Shown here piece by piece: positions 13,214 to 26,260 of a stretch of 64,000 bases of DNA (positions are counted from its first letter, which is position 1; every line of letters begins with the position of its first letter). The position numbers and the translations under genes were made by a program. The stretch spans positions 4,908,001 through 4,972,000 of the forward strand of contig JAZGTH010000001.1 in the NCBI GenBank assembly GCA_036877525.1, read 5' to 3'. The DNA is from Chromobotia macracanthus (lineage: Eukaryota > Chordata > Actinopteri > Cypriniformes > Botiidae). The notes beneath the pieces were generated by a model, which worked only from the letters and a program-made list of their open reading frames with translations, was not told the origin of the DNA and ran no database searches.

Positions 13214-15900
13214 ATGCCCATCGAATTTGTCTGTAAAATCAAGTTTGCTGCGGGCGAAGAAGCCAAAGGGGCCCCGACGGAGGGAGGCAGGATCGGGACA
13301 CTAGATGAAGGCCTTCGCCGACAAAAAGGAGGCATGGCTGATCTAGCATCCTTCGCTAGCTCCACCTCATTACACGGTCTGGCGCGGGTATTGGCGAGCT
13401 CAGGTTCTGGACGCTTGGGCTTGAGACAGACCCTCTGGGCACTGGCCCTGTTGGTGTCTCTCAGCCTGTTCTTGTACCAAGCAACATGGAGCGCGGCAGC
13501 CTATCTAGAGCGCCCCCATCTGGCGGCGCTGAGGGAAGAGACCCGCCGAGAGCTCACCTTTCCCGCCGTCACACTCTGTAATGTCAACCGATTCCGGTTC
13601 TCTGCCCTCACCGACGCGGACATCTATCACTTGGCTAATCTCACTGGCCTGCCGCCCAAAAGTCGCAAAGGACACAGGCCAAGTGAGCTCCAGTACCCAC
13701 CCCCTGACATGCTAGACATTTTCCAGCGGACCGGCCACCAGCTGGAAGACATGCTGAAGAGCTGCAACTTCAGCGGGCAGAACTGCTCATCTGAAGACTT
13801 TAGTGTGGTGAGTAGCTCAGGTTGTGGTTGGCCGTCAAGGCTGTTGGTCAACTTTCATTGGCTACCTGTGGCCAGTAATTGTGAAGTCATAATAAGGTCA
13901 TGTGTTTAAGTCCTTAATTGGCTTGACACCATTTCTTTTTGGACGGCTTTCAGTGTCTGATGACCCCTATTGTACGAGAGACAGCTAAAAGGTTTGTGTG
14001 GGAAAGGAAATTAAGCCCCATTTATCTGTGTCTAACTCCACACAAGAAACAACAGACTACAGAACAATGCAGTTTTTTACCATCTCAATTTCAGCTGTTC
14101 TTTCAGACCTGCCACAATTTTCTCTCCATCCGTTTCTCGTTCTGCTATATCACAGTCTGTCCAATCTGATGCTTATTTTGGCCAGAGAATAGATGAAAAA
14201 TTCAGGGGCTGGACAAGCGACACGATTCCTGCATTAGCTCAATCATCCTTGAGCAGACACACAGGATGAAGTCTCCAAAGAAAGTTCCCCTCTTAACTTT
14301 TAACATTTTTAACTTGTCATGATGGTGTAATATTCCACAGATTTGCGGTTGCTGGTGTAATTTCAGTCAGTTTCCTCTCATTGTTCCATCTGTCAGTCTT
14401 AGAGGGTTAGATGAAACAGATGCTCTGGGAGATGGACAATGAGGATTAAGAAGTGACAGTCTAGCTGGGTGATTTACTTTGTTATTTTGTTTAAAAGGTT
14501 GTTTGTATTGTGAATACTACGCATTTCAAGGCTTTTTAAATGGTGTTTGTGTGGTTGCTGCAGTTTTGTGTAAGTTTATTGATGACAGTCTGTTTGCCAG
14601 TAATTGATAGGTAATCTGACTTGTATTTTTCCATGTGCATTTAGGAGAGCTACACGTATAGTTCAGAACATGTAACATGCTCTCCAGGCCTGGATTTAGA
14701 AAAAATTATGAGGTCAAAAAATGTCTGATGGTGTGAGACTCTAGTACTGTTGTAACTGTTTTAGACCATTTGCAGACAATTTTAAACTCTGATTTGATCA
14801 CCCATATACAGTAGATGGCAGGAAGAAGCCCTGTGATCAGGCTTTTGTTTATATATTGGGATTTAAACTTAGTTTATGTTGCAGTTCTTACAAGCCAATT
14901 GTGCTGTGTTTAACTTATTTAGCAAAGGCAATTTGCTCTCAGGTGCAGAGAATATCCATTGTGAAACTATTTCTTATTTTGTATTTTGTTTTAACTGTAA
15001 GTTTGTCTCTACTGTAATTTTGTGGTACGTTTGTTCTGTTTTGGCATTCGATGAATTCAGTTCAGCTGGCTCTCTGATCTAAGAAATCAACAGTAACTTC
15101 ATGATGTTAAATGTGATGTTCATGATGTATTTAAATGTTTTTACCATCTTTATTTAATTTGGTTATGGCTCGGTTATGATTTCCTGTTATGCCAACAGGT
15201 CATGTAGCAGCACTGCATTTATTATAGCAACTGTAAAGCTGGCAAATGTTATTCACTGCTGTGACTCATAGTCTATAAACCTGCAGGTTTCTTGTCATGT
15301 TCTGAAGTTTTCAGCGAGAATGCTGTTGAAAACTGTTACTGGTAGAAAGTGGCACCAGCAATGGCAAGATTACTGGTTTAATTCTTAGAGAACACACAAC
15401 TGATAAAATGTATAGCTTAAATCCACTGTAAGGGGCTTTAGATAAAAGTGCCTGCCAAATGCATTAATGTAATGTAAATTATAATTTTGTTTAAGTTGAT
15501 TCTATGGTTGATTGATGTAATAATGGATTTGTAGACTTTTGGTGCCGCACATATGAGGTAGAGCTGTTATCTGTTATTAAAATATTCTTAGTGCAGAAAT
15601 GCATTCTCTGTCAAAATGAATTTTAGTGTCTGTAAATTAGAGCTTAAAACTGGAAGCAAGCTAGTAACTTGAGAGGGACATATGAATCAACACGCCTTGC
15701 TGTAATTATTCTCTATGCTGGAAGAGAAGAGAGGAGTTCAACTGAGCAGAAATGATCTCACTAAAATCATTTGGTTCTAAGTAAACAGTATCCTTAAGCT
15801 CAACAGTATATTACGTTAGGCACAAAGTTTGCACATTTTGCATTTTTTTCAATACTTTTTTTTTTTATTTTTTTTTTTTTTTTTTTTTGGGGGGGGGAAA

Positions 15901-15952
<52 letters not shown>

Positions 15953-18900
15953 TACTTTAAAAATTTTTTTTTTTCCAAAAAATTTTTTTTTCAGTCTCAA
16001 ATACTCTGTACTGCTACTGTACTATAAGTAACACAAACACTGCACTGTCGTGTGTCCCTGTCTAGATCTGTCCATCCCTGTAATTACACATTTTATATGG
16101 CTAATGAGGTCATTTCTCCCACTAGAGATACATTTTCATGGTCTCAACAATAACTAGATGATTTATAATATGATATTAATTTAAGAGTCAAAATGAATGA
16201 TTTGTAAACCAGTTTGCCTAAACAGTATCACTCAGCTACAGTTTATATTTCCATTTAATTTCAAATCACAGTGGTTGAAAGTTTTTAAGCGGCCAGCAGT
16301 TCAGGTGCGAAGGTTGCAACTTCTTGTTTGTCAGAGATAAATGCGATTACTATTTTTGGCATACAAGGAAGACAGCAGTAATCATTTCTGTAAATAATGA
16401 CCACACAATGACCTTTGGGGAACTAGAATAAACAAGCAAGTGGAGGTCAATGGATCAGCTCATCTTTCCCTCCATCCTTTAGCTTTAGCTAACTGATGGT
16501 TTAGTGTGCTTGATTTTCAAAATAAAGTGGAATAGATTAGCAAAACTCATGGGGGACATTAATCAGAGCTCTCTTCCACTGAGATGGCAGAGGATAGGTT
16601 CATTCTGTCACTCAGGGGATTTGGCTAATCACTCGCACATACACTGCAAACACATCTGTTCATTATAAACCGACATGCTGTAACACACTCCAAGACAAGA
16701 TGTACATATTTACTTGACATCTGATTTTTAACAGAAAATGTAAATATATGCACAAAATATGTCATGTCTTTTGAAAATTAGTGCATGCACACAAAAAACG
16801 ATGTTACACACACACTTCTTTCAAAACACACATTTGTTTTCTTCTCTTTTCTCCTTTATCTCCGTCTGTCCTTACATATGTGATTTTATATCTAATGTAG
16901 TTCTTAAAAAAGGAACGAAAAGGAAATGAAATCCCCTCAGCAGTGATATGTCAGCTGTAGTCTCATACTGTGGATGACTAATGTGTACACAGTGGGTGAT
17001 GTTAGAAAAAACAGTCTGGCTTTTATAGAGCCTTACAGATAATTGAGCTAGTTCAAACATTCATAAATTAGAAACACCAAACTGAGAGAAATGTTTTGTT
17101 TTGTTTAATTTCTCTTAAACAAAACAGACTTTACTTAAATTCATGTGTTTTATTTACCACCTCCAGATTTTACCGAAGTATCATACATTAATACATTCTT
17201 TACGTACATAGTGGAGGGCTTCTGGTTTACTTCCAGTGAATGTGAATCATTCTTCCAATTGACGTCACAAAAGTGAGATGACTTGCTTTTATCTTTTTCA
17301 CTATGGAGGTTTATGAGAATGTTCTGGTGGACATAACGCCACCATTTTTATAGCAGATTTCATTAGAATTAGATATGTGAAGCCACATGCAGTGTAATAG
17401 TTTTTACTCTCCGTTTAGGAAAATCCAAAAATTAAACCAGGCTATTATATTCATACAACATTAATGCATATAATATGTGTTATGTTTGGAATTGACTACT
17501 GCAGCCATTAAGGAAAAAATTGCTCATGTAAATATAACATATCAATTTAAATATTTTTCTTTGAACAAATACATTTAAAAGTGTGCAATAATGATGCAAA
17601 AAATTGTTCTTAGCAAAACTTAATATTAAAAAATCTTATTATGAATGTAATACGGAAAGTTCACAATGAATTTTTCTCACAATGAGAAAAATATTATTAG
17701 TTTAAAAATTAAGATAGGTCTGTGTATTGGTGTTTGTGTGTATAAATCAGATTTTAATATGGAGCCCTAACACGTTGCATGAACAGAGGTTTCAATATAT
17801 TAGTATGGATATCAAGTAGACTTCCACCAGATATTTTCTATCATCTGAACCGAACCCTCACTCTACATTATTAGATTTAAAGTAAAACATAATTCCCTAT
17901 CATGGAGCTCAGTCTGTGTCATAGTGACGCTTTGGGTGTGTGAAATCAGTCCAATGGGATGATGACACGTCACAGGCGGGGTGACATCAGGACCAGGAAG
18001 CATAAAAGCACATCTGGAACGGTCTGCGTTAAGTTTCCGTGCCTCAGCAAGCACCCTGTGTGAATTGTTCATTGTTTTTGTCTCAGCTGCCCGAATTGCT
18101 TATAAAAAAGGTTTTTAAACCATGTCTTCCTCCCTGCCCTCACTACATCATAGGTGGGTTCAACACACAAGTTGTGTTGTCTGTTTGAGAGCGGAGCATG
18201 CACAGTCAGCTCTCTTTGAGAAAGGTGATCAGGCTCATGCTCCCCGTACTTCGCAGATGGATATCACAGAGGGGTTAGAGACAGGCTTGGCCTTTTCTCT
18301 GCCTTCACCTGTGACGCCTGGTGCTCTCTCCCTCTGGCATCAGAAGACCGCTCTGCGACTTCTTGCTCCGTGGAAGTGGATGTGCTGAGCATCGATGCAG
18401 GTGAGATTGAAGATTCACCACCCTTACCCTTTGTGTACTAGGAGCCCGTGGAGGTTTTAACTCATGCTGTAGCTCAGCTCAAGATTGACTGGCCAGCCGA
18501 GAAACAGAGTGTTCATTCGAAGAGCAAACTGTCTCAGGAGCCCCAGCTATCTTCAAGCTTCTCGTATAGGGCGCAGCAGAAGCAAAGTGTCACTTCCTGT
18601 TCCACATAAAGACTGGGGATTGGGTCAACATGCTCAGCCAAAGCTAAGTCTTCAGCAAAAAAGAGGTCCTAGCCCCAGGGGCATCAGACGTCTAAGGGCA
18701 GGCCCTTCCAGGGAGAAGTAGTTTACACCTCATTATACCATGTCTACTTCTTCTTGTTGCCCTCAGGAAGCCATCCTGTTTACCCTGCCACCAGTGGTGC
18801 TTCAGCAAGCTCATGACTCAAGTACAAGATGATGAGTTAAGGCCTCTGAGCCAGACTGTTGATGTTGAGACTTCATGGAACTCACATTGTCTTGGGAGGG

Positions 18901-21900
18901 ATTTACAGGAGCAGTCTATATCACAGGGCCCCAGAGTCAGGTAGCAAACATCCTGTCGGGGCAGGGACTAGAGCCCAGGGACTGGAGACTCCAACCGAGG
19001 TGGTGGAGCAAATCTGGATGAGGTTTGGCCAAGTGGAGATGGACTTGTTTGTACCTTGAGAGACATCTCACTGTCTGCGTTTGTTCTCCCTCAGGAATTC
19101 AGCTCCTTTGGAGTTGGATGCTATGGTATAGATGTGGCCATGGGTACATTTGTATGCCTTTTCCCTGACTGCTGTGCTCCCCGGGGGTCCTGGAGAGATT
19201 ATGGTGAGACGGGGTGAGTCTGTTGCTGGTAGACCTGTTCTGGCTGACCAGAGTGTGGACCTTCTTGCGGAGGGACCGTGTCCCTCCTTTCTTGCTGTCC
19301 ATGAGTAAATTCCAGTCAGAAAGGACTTTCTGTCCCAGGCTCTGGGCTCAATAGTCAGGGCTATTTCACTTGCTTACAAGACCTCTGGACAGCCTTCTCC
19401 TTTAGCCATCAGGGTGCACTTGACAAGAAGTATGGTGGCCTCTAAGACCTTATGGTCAGGGGTCTCGGTGCAGGACATTTGTATTGTGGAAAGCTGGTCC
19501 TCTCCACTCACATTTGTCACATTCTTGGACCTGGGTTGTACTCGTCAGTGTGCTTTTTATAATTCACACAGACAGATACTTGGAAGTTTGGTGGTTTGGG
19601 TATATTGTTCCCATGGTGACACAGCACAAGTTCCCAACTTTTATTCCTTAAAACTTCAAATTCTTGTTTGCTTTGCAGCTCCAGTTCTGAAGTGTAAATG
19701 TGTTTACACGCCTGTGAGTTTCTCATTATTTTCAGACTGCTAATAGGAGTTTTGTTTGCTGTTTGATGGAGGAACTGAAGTTAAATGCCACAATTCAAAC
19801 TTCTGTGACTGCACATTCTCTTCTCTCCACATTTCATTGATGTGATGCCTCTTTAATTTGACAAGCATTTTTCTCCTTGTTTTTATCTTTCTTTGTTTTT
19901 TCACACCACTCTGCTTCTTTTAGTAAACATACTTAAGTAGTATAGTTTTAACTCATGAATCATAAAGCTTCAGTGTAACTCCATGTTTTAACTTTCAGTA
20001 CATTAAAGGTGCACCAGGTGATTTGTGGTGACATATGGTGGCAATTTTTCCAGAAACATTTTTTGTTTTGCTGGCTGAAAGTCTCTTCACACCCTGATAG
20101 CAATGGCTAAACAATGTTGTCTAAATAAATGTTGTCCGAAGTAAGAATGAGATCTTTTACTTTCAACGCAAGCTTGCTTTTGCTAGCCTCTCCGAAATTG
20201 CTTACCTTACATTTAAATAGATATTTTATGGCTAAACGTGTGAATATGTGTGAGTAATCCCAAAGGCATGTGTGGATAATTAAAGGCAGAAACAGAGCTA
20301 ACATAACAATCATTCAGGTGCTTATTTTTCATTTATTATTGATGATTTGCTCTCTGCATGGTGGGTAATCTATACATTGTTTATGCACACTGAGCGCTCC
20401 ATATTCCTATTGATTCTCATAGCCAGCATCCAACAAAGCCGAAGGAAAACATTAATGTGGAAGATGATTGGTGCTTTGACTCATTGTGTCTCTGATTGGT
20501 TCAGTGGGATCTGAATCTAAAACTGGCTTATAGAATTACAGAGTTATTTCAGCATTACACCTGTGTGGGGGACACCGATCTCACCTGGTTTTAGACCTCT
20601 TTCCTACTCACCTGGACAATGTGACACATTTTACAGATCCCTATTCTGTGCAATCGTAAATTACTGATTTCAGTGTATAGTAAATATCCACAATATCATA
20701 GATGATTAGATATGTACATTAAAACATATACACACTAGAGATAGCCATAGAGTATGGTAAGTCAACCTTCTTACAGGAAGATTTTATTTAGTTATAAAAC
20801 AACACATCCTCTCACTCTCTCTTTCTGTTTATAAAAAGAGATTTAAATTTGAGAGAGACGGTCAGTGTAATTCCAGGCAGATGAAGCAATAAAGTATAAA
20901 TTCATGCAAGGTTAAGCACCAGTTAGTTTTGCAAAATGCCTGCTATATAACTTTAATAGAAACATAATTTACATCATATAATGGTCATTCTCATATAATG
21001 AGTGTGGTTACAGAAATATATGACAATACAACTAGAACTACAACATCAAATCATTTTAGCTCTGCAGCTAACTTCACAAAATGTGTGTGTATGTGTTTTT
21101 ATCCCTGTATAAGTGCCTCTGTGCTTCCAATAGAATGGATCAGGGAAACAGTGAATCCCCAATCCCATCTACCCTTCTGTCTTGGATTTAGAATTATGAT
21201 GATGTCCGCTGCATGGTGTTCTCCATTCCTGACTTCTTCAAAGCCAAGCTCAGTATAGCAACAGGATTTAAGGATTACATCCCGGGCTTGCACTGAAATC
21301 AATTGTGTGTTTGAAGTTGCTTTAGTATGAATGCAACGTTTCAGATTACTCAGCAACATGCAAATCGTGGGGCATCAAGAGGATAAGAGAGGAGGAAGAA
21401 AAAGAGATGGATGGATAGATAGTAAGAAGGAGTGCGAGAGATGGAGTTTATGAATTGCTAGTGCTTTTAAATCACATCGTTATCAAAGGCAGATTGAGAT
21501 TAAAGAAAATCACTTCACTTCTCTTAATACAACCACTTAAAAAAGGCATCTCATTAAGGGCTCATCATGTTTCATTATGTTCATTTTTGCTGGAATATTG
21601 ACACAAATCAACATGTGATATTGTATTAATCTAAGACTCACTGAAGAATTAAAAGTTGTTATTTTCTGTGTGTCATCCATAGTGTCGTGTATTGACATTC
21701 TCTGTGTAAACAAACTGAATGCACAACTAACTGGCTGAAAGAACAAATTTTCTAAATTCTGATTGCTTGTTTGATGAGGCACACTCAAGCGCTGGAAAAT
21801 GTACTGCAGTGAAAATATCGCAGACTTGTTAGAGAAATATCACACAATTACACTGTTTGTTCTTCAAAGCTTCTTGTTCTATCAAGGTTGTACATAGAAT

Positions 21901-23077
21901 TAATTTGCCTTACATGTAATAATACATTTCTTTGTCACAACACAAGATGGGTCCCATCTCATAATCCTATGAGTAAATCTGCAAGATTCTGCAAGAAAAC
22001 TCACTTTTTTACTTTTTTATTTAAACCTTTTATCTTCACTGTCTCCATATTTGTTTAGTGTGATAAGCCTGTCAGGACCGGTATGTTTGTGACTCAGAGT
22101 TAAAAAAGGAGAAAATATTTTCCAGAGAATAACAATATTGAAACAAGCCTGACATCGCACAGTCGATTAATTACTTTCTCTCTTTTTCCAAGCTATCACT
22201 TTCTCTTTTTAATGCTTCTGTTTTCTTTGTTCTGTCTTCCTCTTTTTTCCCTCTAAGATAGCAGTGTAAATAACCCATTATATCACAGATATGACAGTTC
22301 GGGTTCCGTGCTACACTGACATCCTCCGTCACCCAAATGGCCGTAACCAACCGCAGCTGTCATAATTACACAGAAATGACCTGTCACCGAGCAGATGCAT
22401 TATGCACGACACAAACACAGAAGATTCTTTACTGTCACCGGGTGCTTTGATCTGTTTCCTGATATGGTGGAAAATGCTCTTGTTCAGACAGGTTTTAAAT
22501 TGATGGAAGAAATCATTTTTAGAGCAAAACAAATTTAGGCAGTTTTAATGTTTAGACTTCTCAAAACAGAAAACATCGGACATGTGTAAGTGATCCACTG
22601 GGGACCCGACTGAGAATTTATGTTAGCCTTTTTGTATATGTGGATTTATTATACACCTATACTTAAAAGCCCAGTGTCACTTCAATGTCCCTGTTGTGAT
22701 TCAAACATTCAGTCTATTTTTCATTCTCTCTCTCCTTTCAAAAACAGGACAGAAGTGCTGACATTTTGTGTGGTGTCCCGAATGGCTGGTCTCGAAAGAG
22801 AGAATTTTATTTTATCAGCAGCCAGCCTGATTGCATCAATTCGGTGACAGGACGTCAAATGTTTTTGTCTGCAAAAATTGGCCTCTGCTTTCAGAATTAC
22901 CCCCAGTGGCCAAATCTCAAACTGTTGTTGATGGCCGATGCTACAGGGTGACTTTAAATGTAAATTGTATATGTTTTGTAATTGTAATTGTGTATATATT
23001 ATAAAATACAGTACAATTACAGTAAAATAGATCAAAATTAGTACACAAGAAAGTACTGAAATGCAGAAATTACATTT

Positions 23078-23153
<76 letters not shown>

Positions 23154-24471
23154 TGTATATTCTATACACTTTGTGGCACTTCTGCACAGCATTTTGGACC
23201 ACTGGAGCATTTGGAACCAGCATGCCGATTATCATCACGGCATCACCAACAAAATACCTGTCTTGTGTATATGGTAAACACTGAGATGTAACTGACTGAA
23301 TGTTTTGTCTAACCTTTGAGTCAATCGATGGGAGATTATCTTTTTAATGAAAGCTTTGCTAAAATTGCTAAGAGTGCAGAGACTGACAGATGAGATGAAA
23401 GCTGATCTTTGTGCCCATGAAAATATTATTCAAAAACTGCAAATAAACAACATACAGAGATGGATGTGTAATGGCAAGCTGTCCCTGTGAAAGGTCATAA
23501 TCAGGACAGAGAGAGAGAGCATGAACAAAAAGAAAATCTGTTCCAGATGGTTTAAAAATGGAACACTGAGGTGTATTTTGTACGTCTTGCACCTTGTCTC
23601 TCTCTGGCTGCAGATTAACAAACCTTTGAGCATGGTTCAGACTGCACATACAAACACAGCATGCCAAAAATAAAACAGGTCAAACAGTGTCTGCAACCTG
23701 ATTTTATCTCATGTAGACTAAAAGATTTGAGTGACAGAATTTCTGTCAGCACCTGCGTGTTTCTGACTGTTTCAGAGAGGTAAAAATGAGCTGAAGACAA
23801 GCCCTGCAGCTCCGATCCAACATCTGCATATGAGTTTCAGAATGTCTCACACTGCCCAAGGCAAAATGAGAGTACACTTTCAAAACATTCTGCATATGGA
23901 CACAAACACAGCAGGCCTCTTCAGACTTGTTATGCACTAGATGGTGCACACATACACACACAAACACCTTATTGTGTTGACTTTGACAGTATTGTCAGAT
24001 ATAAGTATGTAAATATAAGTAAATATAGCTTACAAACAACATTGCTAATCTTCCATAATTACAGTAGGATAAGTATGGTGAGGTTTGGAAACGAACAAAT
24101 CTGTCAATGTGAAGATGAGCTGTGTGAATAACCTTGATTTCATAGGCTATCATGACAGGCTTCAGCTTAAATGAACATTTCTGAGACAGCGTTACACTGT
24201 ATAAATAAGATATGTAAGGCAAGCAGACGCAGTGCTAAACTCAGCGTGATGTGTGAGTCAGGATGGCAGAGAGACAGAGAGGTTCTAACCCCAGCAGGGG
24301 ATCAATCAAACGATCATTAAGTGTGATGTTGTGCATTGATTAACCTCAGCGTGAGGTTCGGAGAGTGATAGAGCAGATTCTATATAACCTTCAGCTCTAA
24401 ACATACAGTACACACTGGAGCAGGCCAGTGTCAGCTAACTGGATGTATGCACGCACACACTCCTACAGATA

Positions 24472-24512
<41 letters not shown>

Positions 24513-26225
24513 TCTGTGTGTGATGGACAGACATGATTGATAACTGATTCACTCAGGCAGAATGGGGTTAGAAGATCTGTGCTGCAGTTGTGTACTGCAA
24601 ATGATTTTTTTGTTGTGTTTGCATGTTTTCTTTAGTTAGCTTTAGAAAGAAAATAAAAATAATCTGAAGCATTGTACAGAGTGTATTCCTGTTCGTCACT
24701 ATAAAGGTGCTGAAAAACAAAACATCTGGATTTGTCATGCTTCCATCCACAAAAAATAATATTACTAAATTGATTTGTAAATATTTCAAAATCTGTAAAT
24801 AAAGAGGCTTTTATATTCAATGTGCTCAAAAAATGAGTGTGATTGAAGCTAGTAATTAAATCTCATGGCAATTTGTATCTTATTTTCGTAACTAACCTTA
24901 ATTTCACCAATCTGATGGCTAATTTGTATCACTTCGTACATACTGAAATTAGTCATTATTATGACATATATATTATGTCTTTCTTAAATACTTGTCTATA
25001 ATTGGTCAATGCGGCCACTTCCAGCCTGTCTGTGTGGGAAGACTGGTGAGGACTGTTGGTGCTAATCAACCTAATATAAAAATACTGATCAGTTGTTACA
25101 TGTTTATCTGCCTTGTCTTTTATTTTGTATCTTCTATTTCCTCTTCCTATTAAAGTGTAGTTGTAGCATTTTCTTTGTGTTTGTTTTACTTCTCATGTTC
25201 CTAGTTTTCTCTGTGTTCTTGTTTTGTGCATGTTTGGATGATGAGAAGGTTTGCTTGGATCCAGCCTCCTGACTAACTGACTTTCTTGGTTTTACCTCAG
25301 TGTTGTATACACTGTCTAGACAAAATGTATAAGATACACAGAAAAGAATCAATGAAGTGTGTATGAGCGCATCTGCTGTGGTGGAATGATGGGAGTTTGT
25401 GTGTGGGAGATTGGTCATGTTGTGTGTTTACACAGCAGAGTGTAAGCACATAGGTGGGCGAATATGTGTATATATAATATGTTTACCTGACACAGAATGT
25501 CAAGGTTATTCACCTACCAAAAGTCGCATTGCCTCCTTCAACGTTTCTATCAGAGAGACGTTTAATCTTTTAGCTTAATGGTGTTCATTAATTAAAACAG
25601 TCTTTAATTAATCAGATAGGTCTAGTTAGGTCTGCAGAGTTCTGCTTGATTCTCAGTGGGACTCAAATCAAGTGAACATACACACTCTTAAAATTACTAA
25701 CCCACTGCATGGCCATGTGAGAGGACTCGCAAATCTACACTTTAATTGCCATCCACATTTTCCAAGGTAAATAATAACTAATTGCATCTGTGTGGAGTTG
25801 TGTGCTTGTTTTGGTCTTTTTTGGCATCTTCTGGCAAGTTCATGAAACGCAACTGGTAATTGTGTTAGCAACACCAAGGTTGTGGGTTCAGTTTCCAGTG
25901 ATAGCAAGGACCTATAGCCTGTATGTTGCATTGGATAAAAGCGTCTGAAATGTGTAAATGTAAATCTTAACTTCACAGGGCTTAAAAACGTCACTCCACA
26001 AACTTGTGGGCAGTCATGCAGCTGGCCAGCATATCAGTATCTGTGGAGGGTTTTAGAGAACATCTAACTGAACTGCTATTCCATTAGAGTTGTTCAAACC
26101 ACTGGAGCAGAAATCCTTGGGCAAGACTGTCTGTATACTGACTGTATGTGAACCTCCCTGTGTGTGATTGCTTATCTGTATGTGTGGAGCAGCGTCACAT
26201 GAAATTGACAGTTTAAGCTTTGCTT

Positions 26226-26260
<35 letters not shown>

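Noticed and set aside
18122..18388. 88-codon frame starting ATGTCTTCCTCCCTGCCC as a host gene
   Set aside because: Its CVVCLRAEHAQSAL stretch matches DIRS-type gag and it is followed by other DIRS remnants, so it is counted within the mobile element.
23061..23291. Several overlapping VC/YI-repeat frames, and similar frames at 61,292-61,561
   Set aside because: They are translations of TG and TA microsatellites in multiple frames, not proteins.
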